Positions 25,758-38,433 of a DNA stretch of 64,000 bases are shown here, piece by piece (positions within the stretch are counted from its first letter, which is position 1; the number at the start of each line of letters is the position of its first letter). Made by a program: the position numbers and the translations under genes. Below the pieces are notes generated by a model. It worked only from the letters and a program-made list of their open reading frames with translations, was not told the origin of the DNA and did no database searches. Source of the stretch: Enterococcus sp. DIV1094 (GTDB lineage Bacteria; Bacillota; Bacilli; Lactobacillales; Enterococcaceae); the NCBI RefSeq assembly GCF_017316305.2, contig NZ_CP147250.1, positions 310,001 through 374,000 of the forward strand, given 5' to 3'.

Positions 25758-26765
25758 TTATCGATTCAAATCGATCGTTGGGTGAGACAATAACTGGTCG
25801 ACTTGCTTCCTAGTCGTCAACGGCACATCCCCTTGGATCGTATGAGCTAAACGGGAATTTCCTAAAGCAAACTCAACAGATCGATCCAATGACCAATTTT
25901 CACTATAGCCTAATAAAATCCCCGCAGCAAATGCGTCACCTGCCCCGATACGATCTAAGCTATCGAGTGTATACCTCTCTGTTTCGATCCATTCTGTTGG
26001 ACTCAACAGATATCCACTAAGTTGTTTTTTCTCGTCGGTTGTGTGTCGCGTCGTTCCAGCAAACCACTCGATTTGATAATGGCTCAAGAATGCTTGGAAT
26101 GAGCGAATTTTAGCCGATTGACTGGACACATCCATCGACCACTCTAACAATTCAGATAGATCACGAACGGAGCCAAAGATGACATTGCAATAGGGAAGTA
26201 TTTCTTGATAGCGTTCTTTCATCACTCGTTTTTTATCTGGCTCTTGGTTTAGACTAGGGCGAAAATTAAAATCAAAACAGACTTTTTTTCCTTGCTCATG
26301 TGCAGTTTTTGCCACAGCGATCGCTACTTCCGCTGAATGTTCATTTAGGCTCAAACTGATGCCACAGATATGGACCAGATCAATTGTTTCGACAAAGTCC
26401 GCAATCGCATAATCGGTGATCATTGCCAAACCAAAAGAACTATTTTTACGATTTTGATAGGTGATTTCTGTTGGTCTGACTCCGTATCCCATCTCAGCAA
26501 AATAAGTACCGATATGTTGCTCTTTTTGGATCACATACCTTGTATTGATACCCAAACTCTTCAAGTTGGCCAATGCAGCATCTCCCAAACGATTATCTGG
26601 CAATGCCGTCAATAAGTAACTTTCTACTCCGAAGTGTGCTAAATTTCCGACTAGATTCACACCTGTTCCTGTATACGCCATCCGCAAGGTGTGCGTCTGT
26701 TCTAACAGGAGAGCTTCAGGTGGTGTCAGCCTCAACATCACTTCACCAAATGCGCCGATTTTCAT
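25758..26765 (-). CDS. PfkB-family sugar kinase, probably KDG-type
   Basis: A protein of about 335 aa with the ribokinase/PfkB fold: MKIGAFGEVMLRLTPPE at the start, YTGTGVNLVGNLAHFG in the substrate region and DRIGAGDAFAAGILLGY, holding the catalytic Asp and anion hole, near 255. It lies last in an operon with a KDPG-type aldolase, so 2-keto-3-deoxygluconate (or a related keto-sugar acid) is the likely substrate. The ATG at 26765 follows AGGTGAG and begins 2 bp after the preceding stop. Confidence 0.85.
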   Translation of the reverse strand: MKIGAFGEVMLRLTPPEALLLEQTHTLRMAYTGTGVNLVGNLAHFGVESYLLTALPDNRLGDAALANLKSLGINTRYVIQKEQHIGTYFAEMGYGVRPTEITYQNRKNSSFGLAMITDYAIADFVETIDLVHICGISLSLNEHSAEVAIAVAKTAHEQGKKVCFDFNFRPSLNQEPDKKRVMKERYQEILPYCNVIFGSVRDLSELLEWSMDVSSQSAKIRSFQAFLSHYQIEWFAGTTRHTTDEKKQLSGYLLSPTEWIETERYTLDSLDRIGAGDAFAAGILLGYSENWSLDRSVEFALGNSRLAHTIQGDVPLTTRKQVDQLLSHPTIDLNR

Positions 26766-26767
26766 GA

Positions 26768-27520
26768 TCACTCACCTGTTTTCACTAAATTTTTCATCAT
26801 ATCCAACAGTTGACGAACTTCTTGTGGTCGGGTATCACCTGTTTCTGGATCAATGATCGAACTATACACATGAGGGATGATTTTTTTGACTCCTGCATCG
26901 ACTGCGATCTGAACGATTTCTTCAAAGTTTGTGAGATCGATTCCACCTGTTGGTTCCAAATAAAAATCAAATGCTGCGCAAGCTGCTGCAACTGCTTCAT
27001 ATTCTTTCTTATGCGCTAAGCCTTTCATTGGAAAGTATTTGATCGAGCTGCCGCCCATGTCCTGTAACAAACGAATGGCTGTTTCGATCGGAACCATTGC
27101 GGCAGGACCTTGGCTACTCAAAGGACCCGTCGCAAGATTGACGTAGCCTTCTTTTCCAGTCGGGGAAACTAAACCATTGACGATCGTCTCAGATTGCCCT
27201 AAGACCGCCCGAGAAGCGCCCACACCTGTAAATACTTGATTGACATGTTGAGGTTGTAGTACTTGTGCTAAGCGAGTCACCATTTGGCTTTGGTTTGGAT
27301 CACCAGCACCTAAACCAATCGATAAAGCATTATTAGTTGCTTCTTGGTATTTTTTCATATCTGCGATTGCTTCGTCATCACTCGGATAATTTTTAGATAA
27401 GACACCTAATAGGATATGCCCTTCCGCTGCCTCGTAACATTCTTTCGCATTTTCGACAGAATTAGCCAATACATTTAAACAAATTCTATCTTCAAGATAA
27501 TTTGGGGTCAATGACATCAT
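26768..27520 (-). CDS. dgaF: KDPG-type aldolase (DgaF family)
   Basis: This 250-aa protein resembles DgaF, the 2-dehydro-3-deoxy-6-phosphogluconate aldolase of D-glucosaminate degradation, which makes pyruvate and glyceraldehyde-3-phosphate. Conserved-looking blocks are LSIGLGAGDP, KYFPMKGLAHKKEYEAVAAA (Schiff-base lysine region) and YLEPTGGIDLTNF. The gene follows the SelA-like enzyme by 2 bp and is followed immediately by the kinase, so all are co-translated. The assignment to the DgaF group rests on the paired SelA-like neighbour. Confidence 0.85.
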   Translation of the reverse strand: MMSLTPNYLEDRICLNVLANSVENAKECYEAAEGHILLGVLSKNYPSDDEAIADMKKYQEATNNALSIGLGAGDPNQSQMVTRLAQVLQPQHVNQVFTGVGASRAVLGQSETIVNGLVSPTGKEGYVNLATGPLSSQGPAAMVPIETAIRLLQDMGGSSIKYFPMKGLAHKKEYEAVAAACAAFDFYLEPTGGIDLTNFEEIVQIAVDAGVKKIIPHVYSSIIDPETGDTRPQEVRQLLDMMKNLVKTGE

Positions 27521-27522
27521 GA

Positions 27523-28623
27523 TTACTCCTTTGATTGTAAGATTTCTTTTAGTCGGTAGATGATTTTATCCATCTCTTTTTGTGTCACAGAGCGAATATC
27601 GAACTCGATGATTCCATTGTTCGCTTGGTAGTCTCTTGTATAAATTACTGGTGCTTTTTCTTTTAGCTGCTTAATGATATCCATTGCTGAGCCCTTAATG
27701 ACTTGGATACTCGCACGATAGATTTCCCGACCAGCTGGATCTTGAACGATCTTAGCCTCGATACCCGGAAGTTTTTCGAGTGCTTCAACAAATGGTTGAA
27801 CTCTTTTTTTCATCGATTCGCCTGACTCACTGCCATTTGTTAAATAATCATCGACTGCTTGGACAAATCCTAGAACATTTTCTTTACCGATTTTCATTGA
27901 GCGACCAATCCCTTGCGACTGAAGACGTACCCAAGAAACAAGCGGCTCTTTGCCGATCACCATGCCGGCACTTGGACCTTCAATGGCTTTGGCACCTGAA
28001 TAGATCACTAGATCAGCGCCTAGTGCAGTATATTTCAGCAAGTCTTCTTCAGCTGCTGCATCAACGATTAATGGTAACTCGTACTTATTAGCGACAGCAA
28101 CGGCTTCCGCCACACTCAGCATACTTTTTTGTACCGTATGATGACTTTTGATGTACAAAATAGCCGCTGTTTGTTCAGTGATCATTTGTTCGATATGTTC
28201 AGGTGTACATTGGTTCGCATACCCCGCCTCGATGACATGCCCGCCACCTTGTTGGATCATCAACTCTACTGGCACACCGTAATCGACATTATGTCCCTTT
28301 GGTAAGATGATTTCTCTACGTTTGATTGTTTCATCGTAAGGATGATGCACATGATACAACGAACCTTGACCGATAACAGCAGCTACCGATTGAGCGATGC
28401 CAGCAGAAGCTGAAGAAACGATTTGTACATCGTCCACTTCTAATTGCTGCGCCAAATAGGCACCGGTTTTCTTCATCAGGTCGGCCATTTCAAAAAAGTG
28501 TTCGCCCCCAAAACGTTGGGCTTCTAACACCGATTCGGTCAAAGTGGAGACACCTAAGATCGTCATCCGACCAGAAGCATTGATCACTTCATTCAAACCA
28601 AATTTTTCATAAGTTACAGTCAT
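27523..28623 (-). CDS. dgaE: SelA-like PLP enzyme (DgaE family ammonia-lyase)
   Basis: A 366-aa fold-type I PLP protein of the SelA/DgaE group. The Schiff-base lysine is probably in LVIYSGAKAIEGPSAG (about 212), with VDAAAEEDL upstream. DgaE converts D-glucosaminate-6-phosphate to KDG-6-phosphate and ammonia, matching the aldolase next door. True selenocysteine synthases are longer and would be near selB. Its start overlaps the end of the amidohydrolase gene by 17 bp. Confidence 0.82.
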   Translation of the reverse strand: MTVTYEKFGLNEVINASGRMTILGVSTLTESVLEAQRFGGEHFFEMADLMKKTGAYLAQQLEVDDVQIVSSASAGIAQSVAAVIGQGSLYHVHHPYDETIKRREIILPKGHNVDYGVPVELMIQQGGGHVIEAGYANQCTPEHIEQMITEQTAAILYIKSHHTVQKSMLSVAEAVAVANKYELPLIVDAAAEEDLLKYTALGADLVIYSGAKAIEGPSAGMVIGKEPLVSWVRLQSQGIGRSMKIGKENVLGFVQAVDDYLTNGSESGESMKKRVQPFVEALEKLPGIEAKIVQDPAGREIYRASIQVIKGSAMDIIKQLKEKAPVIYTRDYQANNGIIEFDIRSVTQKEMDKIIYRLKEILQSKE

Positions 28624-29719
28624 AGTTGATGCCTCCTACAATCACATTTACAGGGATGATTTGCTGTATGGTCGTACGTGTATTGCCATTCGAATCTGTC
28701 AATTGCTTTTCTTGGTCATGGAAAGTATAGATCGTAAAATCTGCATCAAAGCCTTCTTTGATGTGACCTTTCGTTGTCAAATTGAACTGCTTCGCCGGCG
28801 CACTTGTTACTTTTTCAAGGATTTCTTCCCAAGAATAACCAACGACAAACAGTTTTTCCATAGTCGTCGCTAAATCATACACCGGTCCATTTTTGCGATT
28901 TCTAATGTAAATATCTGTACTGATCGAATCGGCTTTGATCCCTGCTTTAAGTGCAGCTTCAGCGACATCAAAATTGAAACTATCCGTGCCATGCCCGATA
29001 TCAAACACGATCCCATCAGTAATCGCTTTTTTGACAAACGGTTTGATTTCGTTGGTCGACTGATCGATGATGCCGTTAGATTTCCCATTGAAGCAATGAG
29101 TCATCACATCATTTTTCTCCAGATTCGCTAAGATTTCTTCTAAGTTCGGCGGAGCAGAACCAATATGGACCATTAAAGGCAAGCCATCATTTTGGCTTTG
29201 GATTTTCTTTGCTAATTTTAAAGGTGTGATGCCATTTTCACCCACGACCGTTTTACTCATCCGTGCTTTAAGCCCTACAATAAAATCAGGCAATTCTTCT
29301 AGTTTTTGATGAACCAGTTCATTTTGGATTTTTGACAAATCTGCTAATTCATCTTGTTCAACAATACCCCATTTGGAAATATTCAGTAAAGCGAAAACAT
29401 TTGTTTTTGCTTGTTTCGCGTGTTCATAAAAGGTATGGATGTTTTCTGCACCCGTTGTCCCAGCATCGATAACCGTCGCAACGCCTTTTTCTATCCCGAT
29501 TTCATCTGGATAATCATAGTATAAAGTCATTTCCTCAAAACAATGGACATGGTCATCGATCCAACCTGCGGATAAATACTGTTCAGCTGACAGTACTAGT
29601 TCTTGTTTTGCCGACTCTTCGATCTGCTGACTGATCAGCGCGATCTTGCCATTCTTCACACCGATGTCCACTGGTTCTTTTCCTAACTCTCTGCCATTTC
29701 TTATGATTAAATCAAACAT
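28607..29719 (-). CDS. Metallo-amidohydrolase/deacetylase
   Basis: A 370-aa amidohydrolase-superfamily protein: the N-terminal metal site DDHVHC (about 56), bridging lysine in VGLKARMSK (about 150), further ligands in MVHIGSAP and THCFNG, and the catalytic aspartate in SISTDIYIR. In this operon type the enzyme is thought to deacetylate an N-acetylated amino-sugar acid, giving the substrate of the SelA-like lyase. The substrate has not been read from the sequence. The ATG overlaps nothing upstream and follows the DUF871 gene by about 10 bp. Confidence 0.85.
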   Translation of the reverse strand: MFDLIIRNGRELGKEPVDIGVKNGKIALISQQIEESAKQELVLSAEQYLSAGWIDDHVHCFEEMTLYYDYPDEIGIEKGVATVIDAGTTGAENIHTFYEHAKQAKTNVFALLNISKWGIVEQDELADLSKIQNELVHQKLEELPDFIVGLKARMSKTVVGENGITPLKLAKKIQSQNDGLPLMVHIGSAPPNLEEILANLEKNDVMTHCFNGKSNGIIDQSTNEIKPFVKKAITDGIVFDIGHGTDSFNFDVAEAALKAGIKADSISTDIYIRNRKNGPVYDLATTMEKLFVVGYSWEEILEKVTSAPAKQFNLTTKGHIKEGFDADFTIYTFHDQEKQLTDSNGNTRTTIQQIIPVNVIVGGINYDCNL

Positions 29720-29728
29720 CGCAAACGC

Positions 29729-30817
29729 CTACTTTTCTTTAAATTTGAATTTTGACCAAGGATGGACGAAAGATAATAACACTTGTTCATCCGCAACTAT
29801 GGAACCAACTTTATTTTTTCTTGGATCGTGATGTGGCGTTAATACGATCTGTAACTCATTTTTGTATTTCCCAAAGTGATCATTTCCAATAACTACGTCA
29901 CCTGGTTGAAACAGCTGTTCATTGTCATGCGGAGGATTGGCATCCGCTTGATACGTTTTTCTTACTTCAGTTGAACGGATCACTTGTTCCGTAATATCAC
30001 CTCTACGCACGTGTTGCTCGTCCAAAACGATCGTTCGCTCAACTTCATTGATCTGAGGAAGAAAATCAATCGCCAAAACAGTCTGATATCGATCGATTGC
30101 ACCTAGAGCTTGCAACTCTTCTTCTGAAGCATAGGCATTGCCGATAATGACATCATCGATGAGATTGGTCGCAAATAAATGCTTGGCAGCTGGAACAACG
30201 CCTAACTGGCGGTGCATTTCCAATGTCGGTAATCCATCATTCACATCCCAAGGACCGATCGTTCCGGTTTGAGAAGTGATAAACGCAGCAGTGCGGATGC
30301 CTTGGCGTTTAAAACGAAGACTGCACGATTCAAAAAATTCATATGGAAGTCCTGTTCCTGCTTGCGGATAAAAGTTATGGCAGCCGTATAAAAATGGTGT
30401 ATTTGCTTGGTGACTCAAAATATTTTCTAAATAAGCCACATCATTACTCATGTTCAACTCAATCGCTAACTGGTATGGATTGTAAGTCAGCAATGCTTCT
30501 TTTCTGCCATCAAACCCTAGATCCAGACGAATGCCGTCTGCCCCTAACTCATGAAAAAAACTCATATCGTCATAAGAAATATTCAACTGTTCAAAAATCG
30601 AGGGTGCCACATCTAAAATCGTTTCAAAACCAAGCGAAGCAGCATATTCGATCAATTGTTGAAATTTTTGTTTGACTTGTTCTGTATCTTCAGTTATTTC
30701 TAACATGCTCATAAAAATTCGAGTAAAACCGTATTTGTGTGCCATTTTAAGATACGCATGATCTTCTTGGGGATCGCTATGATCCGGGTAAAGAGAGATT
30801 CCTAGTGAACGTTTCAT
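29729..30817 (-). CDS. DUF871 / MupG-like glycosidase
   Basis: This 362-aa protein has an N-terminal TIM-barrel-like domain (GISLYPDHSD, RLDLGFDGR, CHNFYPQAGTGL) and a C-terminal beta domain (GDVVIGNDHFG, HHDPRKNKVGSI), the layout of DUF871. MupG, the characterised member, is a 6-phospho-N-acetylmuramidase acting on MurNAc-6P-GlcNAc from wall turnover. Here it is encoded between a PTS permease and the amidohydrolase, so it probably cleaves an imported, phosphorylated disaccharide. Confidence 0.85.
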   Translation of the reverse strand: MKRSLGISLYPDHSDPQEDHAYLKMAHKYGFTRIFMSMLEITEDTEQVKQKFQQLIEYAASLGFETILDVAPSIFEQLNISYDDMSFFHELGADGIRLDLGFDGRKEALLTYNPYQLAIELNMSNDVAYLENILSHQANTPFLYGCHNFYPQAGTGLPYEFFESCSLRFKRQGIRTAAFITSQTGTIGPWDVNDGLPTLEMHRQLGVVPAAKHLFATNLIDDVIIGNAYASEEELQALGAIDRYQTVLAIDFLPQINEVERTIVLDEQHVRRGDITEQVIRSTEVRKTYQADANPPHDNEQLFQPGDVVIGNDHFGKYKNELQIVLTPHHDPRKNKVGSIVADEQVLLSFVHPWSKFKFKEK

Positions 30818-30841
30818 ATTTATTCCTGCTTTCTTGTCTAT

Positions 30842-32176
30842 TTACTCGTTTGTGATACCATTTGTGATCTGGATCGAGTCTTGTTCTGCTTTTTCTTCTT
30901 CTTGTTCTCGTGCCAACTGTTGTTTCTCAAAGACTTTGAAAAATGGATAGTAGATCGCAAGCGTGATGAAGAAGTTGAGTACCACTAATAGACCCGCGGC
31001 CACACTCCAATTCGTACTCATCCAAGCCGCAATAGGCGCTGGCATCGCAAAAGGCAATCGGGCGACCATCATTGGTACTAATCCACTTACCGTCAGGATA
31101 TAAGATAAGGTCGTTGTTACTAATGGTGCTATGATAAACGGAATCCCTAAGACTGGATTCATAACGATTGGCGCTCCGAAAATCATCGGTTCATTGATAT
31201 TGAATAAACCAGGTAAGATCGATAACCGACCTAAACTCTTCAAATATTTGGATTTGGAAAACATGAACAAGACGACTAATGCAAGGGTCGTACCCGCTCC
31301 ACCGATCCAAACAAACCATTGTAAAAATTGTTCTGTAAAAATATTGGGCATGTCATGGGCATTCGTGCCTGCATTGAATGCATCGATATTTTCAGCGATC
31401 GAGATATCCCAAAACGGACGGATCACTGGTCCCATGATCGCTGGTCCATGGATCCCTAACACCCAGAAGAAACAAATCAAGAAGACTGTAAGTAGTCCAC
31501 CAAATAAACTATTTCCTGCTAATACCCCTTTAAGCGGCATCAATAATTGACTCAAGAAACCATTTAAATCAAAACCAAGTAAATGACGGATGACCCAAAA
31601 GAAAATCAAGATCACGGCTCCTGGGATCAATGCGACAAATGAATTGGTTACTTCTGGCGGTACGCCATCTGGCATTTTTATCGTTATTTTCTTTTCAATA
31701 AAGAAGCGATAGATTTCTACGGATAATATAGCTGTTACGATGGCCCCAAATAAAGAACCTGAACCAAGATTAGCAATATTGATGTAGCGACCGGCTGAGA
31801 TTCCTTCAAGGTCCTCCAACACTTGAGTTGGCGGCGCAGCGACGATCAAAAACGACATCAAAGCTAAGATCCCAGCAGTTAATGAATCTAAACGATAACT
31901 CTTGGCTAATGAAGAGGCAATCCCGAAGGTAGCATATAAAGCTAAGATCCCCACTGTATAACGAAACGGAATATCTAAAATTGCACGATATGGTTCAATG
32001 ACCGAAGCGACTGACTCGATCGGAATATTCAATAAGATCGTAAAGAATGACCCGACAATCGTTAATGGCATCGTCGCGATGATCCCTTTTCGAATCGCTG
32101 TCATATGACGTTGTGTACCGATCCGATTCGCCACCGGCATAATTTTTTGTTCAATCAACCCTACAAATTTATCCAT
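30842..32176 (-). CDS. PTS permease EIIC, cellobiose/lactose (CelB-like) family
   Basis: A 444-aa polytopic membrane protein (about ten hydrophobic segments) of the lactose/cellobiose PTS EIIC family; NINEPMIFGAPIVMNPVLGIP near 330-350 is the hallmark. There is no EIIA or EIIB gene here, so those must be encoded elsewhere. GGGGGAG supports the ATG. It is the first gene of the six-gene catabolic operon and is preceded by a palindromic operator candidate overlapping the -10. Confidence 0.92.
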   Translation of the reverse strand: MDKFVGLIEQKIMPVANRIGTQRHMTAIRKGIIATMPLTIVGSFFTILLNIPIESVASVIEPYRAILDIPFRYTVGILALYATFGIASSLAKSYRLDSLTAGILALMSFLIVAAPPTQVLEDLEGISAGRYINIANLGSGSLFGAIVTAILSVEIYRFFIEKKITIKMPDGVPPEVTNSFVALIPGAVILIFFWVIRHLLGFDLNGFLSQLLMPLKGVLAGNSLFGGLLTVFLICFFWVLGIHGPAIMGPVIRPFWDISIAENIDAFNAGTNAHDMPNIFTEQFLQWFVWIGGAGTTLALVVLFMFSKSKYLKSLGRLSILPGLFNINEPMIFGAPIVMNPVLGIPFIIAPLVTTTLSYILTVSGLVPMMVARLPFAMPAPIAAWMSTNWSVAAGLLVVLNFFITLAIYYPFFKVFEKQQLAREQEEEKAEQDSIQITNGITNE

Positions 32177-32197
32177 GTGTTACTCCCCCTTTTATCA

Positions 32198-32213
32198 AAA
32201 CATTATAATGTTT
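32198..32213 (-). promoter_or_regulatory. Palindromic operator candidate overlapping the PTS operon -10
   Basis: AAACATTATAATGTTT is a perfect 16-bp palindrome and includes a TATAAT in the right place for a promoter. The adjacent GntR-type regulator is the likely ligand. Confidence 0.5.
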
Positions 32214-32363
32214 AAATAAAAGATAACATATTAACGATGTAATGTAAACATTTTCATTGAAATATATGATTATTCTGACAAAAAAGCGTCGGGGATAAAA
32301 ATAAAATTCATTTTGATTTTAACCTTAAAAATGAATAAACAGTCTGCCAGAAGCAACTCCTTC

Positions 32364-32425
32364 AGAAATAAGCCGAGACTCCCAAAAATTTGAAGAACAA
32401 TTTTCGGGTGTCTCGGCTTATTTCT
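32364..32425 (-). terminator. Strong hairpin downstream of the GntR regulator gene
   Basis: A perfect 16-bp stem (AGAAATAAGCCGAGAC and its complement) with a 30-base loop and weak T-tracts. It separates the regulator from the PTS operon. The flanking sequence (GAAGTGTCCAGCTCCGAGAA on the minus strand) matches the spacer element at 3030-3050. Confidence 0.6.
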
Positions 32426-32464
32426 CGGAGCTGGACACTTCTGTCACAACCTCATTACTATTGT

Positions 32465-33166
32465 CTATGTTTCATAATTGATATGATAAGGATGGAGATC
32501 TGTATGATAGATCGCTTCTGAATACTCGACCACTTCTTTATCTTCCGTCGTTGAGCGACGTGTTCGCTTGATTGCGATCTCTGAATCTGTCTTCAACAAT
32601 TCTTTTTCTTCATCTGTTAAAAACGTAGCAGAAAAATCATCTGAAAAAGAGTCGATGATATGGTTATTTTGCGTTAACAACCGATATAATGATTCTTTAT
32701 CAAATTCTTTTTGTTTCATTTTATTCATATCTTTTGGCAAATAGTGAACAAAATAGATATACGGTTGATCATTCAAGTAGTACAAACGCTTGAAGCAGAC
32801 GGCAGCTGAACCGAACATCGAATACAACGGATCATCTTTTTTGATGCTGATCTTTTCTAAACCAATCGTTTCCTTACAGACTTCATATTGAGAATCCTTT
32901 AAGATCTGTGTAAAACTTTCCGCTTTGGATAATCGATTATATGGACGATTGCTTAATACCGTTGTGCCTCGACCACTTTTCTTTTCGACATATTCATCCG
33001 TTGCTAATAACTCGATCGCTTTGCGAACAGTGATTTTACTCACTTGGAACAATTCTTCTAATTCATTTTCAGTCGGTAACATACTCCCCACCGGATATTT
33101 TCCTGAAAAAATATCCTCTTTTATCTTGTCTGCTACTTCTAGATATAGTACACGCGTTCTTTTCAT
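32465..33166 (-). CDS. GntR-family (HutC/UTRA) transcriptional regulator
   Basis: A 233-aa protein: N-terminal winged helix (LYLEVADKIKEDIFSGKYPVG, then LPTENELEELFQVSKITVRKAIE, residues 1-75) and a C-terminal UTRA ligand domain (about 90-230; CFKRLYYLNDQPYIYFVHYLP, RRSTTEDKEVVEYSEAIYH). UTRA regulators usually sense phosphorylated sugars or acids. An ATG at 33166 follows AAGGTGAAG; 31 in-frame codons further upstream are hydrophobic and run through an operator-like sequence, so they are not used. It probably represses the downstream six-gene operon. Confidence 0.9.
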   Translation of the reverse strand: MKRTRVLYLEVADKIKEDIFSGKYPVGSMLPTENELEELFQVSKITVRKAIELLATDEYVEKKSGRGTTVLSNRPYNRLSKAESFTQILKDSQYEVCKETIGLEKISIKKDDPLYSMFGSAAVCFKRLYYLNDQPYIYFVHYLPKDMNKMKQKEFDKESLYRLLTQNNHIIDSFSDDFSATFLTDEEKELLKTDSEIAIKRTRRSTTEDKEVVEYSEAIYHTDLHPYHINYET

Positions 33167-33183
33167 GGCTTCACCTTTCACCT

Positions 33184-33208
33184 TTATGTTAGTAAAAGAA
33201 TAACATAA
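33184..33208 (-). promoter_or_regulatory. Inverted repeat before the GntR gene (autoregulation candidate)
   Basis: TTATGTTA-N9-TAACATAA, perfect 8-bp arms, lies just upstream of the start codon. A looser copy (TTGTTAT..AATAACATAA) occurs near 33320. Confidence 0.45.
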
Positions 33209-33458
33209 ATAAACGAAAAAAAAAATAGAAATATTGATAATTGGTCTACCTAAGCACAAAAAATAAGCTTAGACATAACAAAACATCCAAGCTTATTCTT
33301 ATACTTTTTTAGTACCTTTGTTATATCCTTGATTTAATAACATAAACATCATTTATAAAAACGAATAGAATTTTATTCGCATTTTCATCTGATTACTAAA
33401 TACACAAGGATTCATTTCTTAAAACGCTTTCCATCATAAATGGCCCAGTCGTTATTTT

Positions 33459-36870
<3,412 letters not shown>

Positions 36871-36980
36871 TCAATTCTGATTCGTCAGTCCACTTTTTCT
36901 TTTTGGGTATTAAAAAACATATCGTTCTCTAGTATGATTAAATCACCACAAAATAAACAACTGAGAGGACGATATGCTCT

Positions 36981-38276
36981 ATGGAAAATTCTATCAAAAA
37001 AATGCTCCGATTAACAGATAAATATTTAACCATCCAAGATGTTTCTTACGAAACGTTCCATCAAACCAATACTTTAGTTATTGACGCAGTGTTAGCTCCT
37101 CCTACTTCTGCTTGTTTGACTTGTGGCTCTGCCGTGAGAGATTCGAAGGGGAAAACGGTCATTGTCAAAAATGGCAAGAAAATGACCTGCATTCGTTTCG
37201 ATCAATTCAACCATTTACCGCTAATCATGCGGCTGAAGAAACAACGTTATCACTGTAGAAACTGCCATACCCATTGGACAGCCCAAAGCTATTTTGTTCG
37301 GCCAAATCATTCGATTGCCGAGCATGTAAAAATGAAAATCATTGCTTTACTCACCGAAAAGGTCTCCTTATCTTTTATCGCAAAGCATTGCCAGGTGTCT
37401 ATTCCAACGGTGACGCGTATTTTGAAGTCGTTAAAAACCTATTTACCAAAACAAGCCAAGCGCCACCTGCCCAAAGTATTGATGGTCGATGAATTTCGTT
37501 CCCATGTATCCTCAGAAGATAAGATGAGTTTTATTTGTGCCGATGGGGAAACCGGGCAATTAGTTGATATCTTACCCACTCGAAAATTGTCTCGGTTGAC
37601 CACTTATTTCCAGACATGTGTGAATCCATCTGACGTCGACTATTTAGTTACTGATATGAATGCGGCGTATTTTCAACTAACAAAAAAAGTATTTCCTCAT
37701 GCCAAACTGGTCATTGATCGTTTTCATGTGATCAAACACATGAATCAAGCGTTCCAAGATTTTCGTGTCCGTGAAATGAAACGCCTGATTGCTTCGGGCA
37801 ATCGGACAATGCCAAGGAAATTAAAAAGCCATTGGCGCTTACTCACCAAAAATCGGAAGAATATCAACCACACAGAATATAAAACTTGGCGTAGCTTTCG
37901 TGCCCCAAAGTATCCTTACCTGACAGAAGCCATGGTGCTTGACCGTTTATTAAGTGCTTCAACTGCCTTGAAAGTCGCCTATCAAGCGTTCCATGAACTA
38001 GCGGATGCCTTTCGTGACAAAGACCACGAGTCATTTTTCACTCTCTTGCATCAGTTACCAGAAACATTAGATAAAGAATTTCGGCTAAAACTACAAAATC
38101 TTCTGAGCTATGAAGAAGGGATTCGTCATTCTTTGATTTATCCTTACTCTAATGGGAAAATTGAAGCAAAAAACACCCACATCAAAACACTCAAACGAGT
38201 GTCTTATGGCTTTAAATCATTTGAGAACATGCGCATCCGAATCTTTTTGACGAATCAAGTCATTCACGTCAAATAA
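36981..38276 (+). CDS. tnp: ISL3-family transposase
   Basis: A 431-aa transposase of the ISL3 (IS204/IS1001/IS1165/IS1251-like) type: an N-terminal zinc-binding region (CLTCGSAV near 41 and CRNCHTHW near 93), an HTH segment (VSLSFIAKHCQVSIPTVTRI, about 130-150) and a DDE-type catalytic domain (MVDEFRSH, VTDMNAAY, RFHVIKHMN, then YPYSNGKIEAKNTHIKTLKR with the final Glu). No frameshift or stop interrupts it, so the element may still be mobile. Confidence 0.95.
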   Translation: MENSIKKMLRLTDKYLTIQDVSYETFHQTNTLVIDAVLAPPTSACLTCGSAVRDSKGKTVIVKNGKKMTCIRFDQFNHLPLIMRLKKQRYHCRNCHTHWTAQSYFVRPNHSIAEHVKMKIIALLTEKVSLSFIAKHCQVSIPTVTRILKSLKTYLPKQAKRHLPKVLMVDEFRSHVSSEDKMSFICADGETGQLVDILPTRKLSRLTTYFQTCVNPSDVDYLVTDMNAAYFQLTKKVFPHAKLVIDRFHVIKHMNQAFQDFRVREMKRLIASGNRTMPRKLKSHWRLLTKNRKNINHTEYKTWRSFRAPKYPYLTEAMVLDRLLSASTALKVAYQAFHELADAFRDKDHESFFTLLHQLPETLDKEFRLKLQNLLSYEEGIRHSLIYPYSNGKIEAKNTHIKTLKRVSYGFKSFENMRIRIFLTNQVIHVK

Positions 38277-38282
38277 CGAAGA

Positions 38283-38322
38283 AAATCCGGAGAAGAAGTG
38301 TTCACTTCTTCTTCCGGATTTC
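38283..38322 (+). terminator. Hairpin after the transposase gene
   Basis: AAATCCGGA-GAAGAAGTG pairs with CACTTCTTC-TTCCGGATTT around a 2-base loop; a strong stem but little T-run. Confidence 0.6.
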
Positions 38323-38360
38323 ACTTGATTGCACTCATCAGTCCTTATTGACAAAGAGCC

Positions 38361-38368
38361 AAAAAACG
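38361..38368. repeat. Right copy of the ISL3 target duplication
   Basis: AAAAAACG, identical to 36836-36843, directly follows the AGAGCC end of the IS. Confidence 0.9.
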
Positions 38369-38394
38369 GTCACGTGTCTAGACGTGTCCATATT

Positions 38395-38433
38395 TTCAAT
38401 CTAGGTTTTGCCTGCCTGATCCAGTAACAATCC
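38395..38433 (-). promoter_or_regulatory. RAT antiterminator site upstream of bglP (interrupted by the IS)
   Basis: On the minus strand GGATTGTTACTGGATCAGGCAGGCAAAACC matches the ribonucleic antiterminator element bound by LicT/BglG/SacY proteins. It begins right at the licT stop codon and overlaps the 5' arm (AACCTAGATTGAA) of a terminator whose 3' arm is now 1.5 kb away. Confidence 0.88.
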
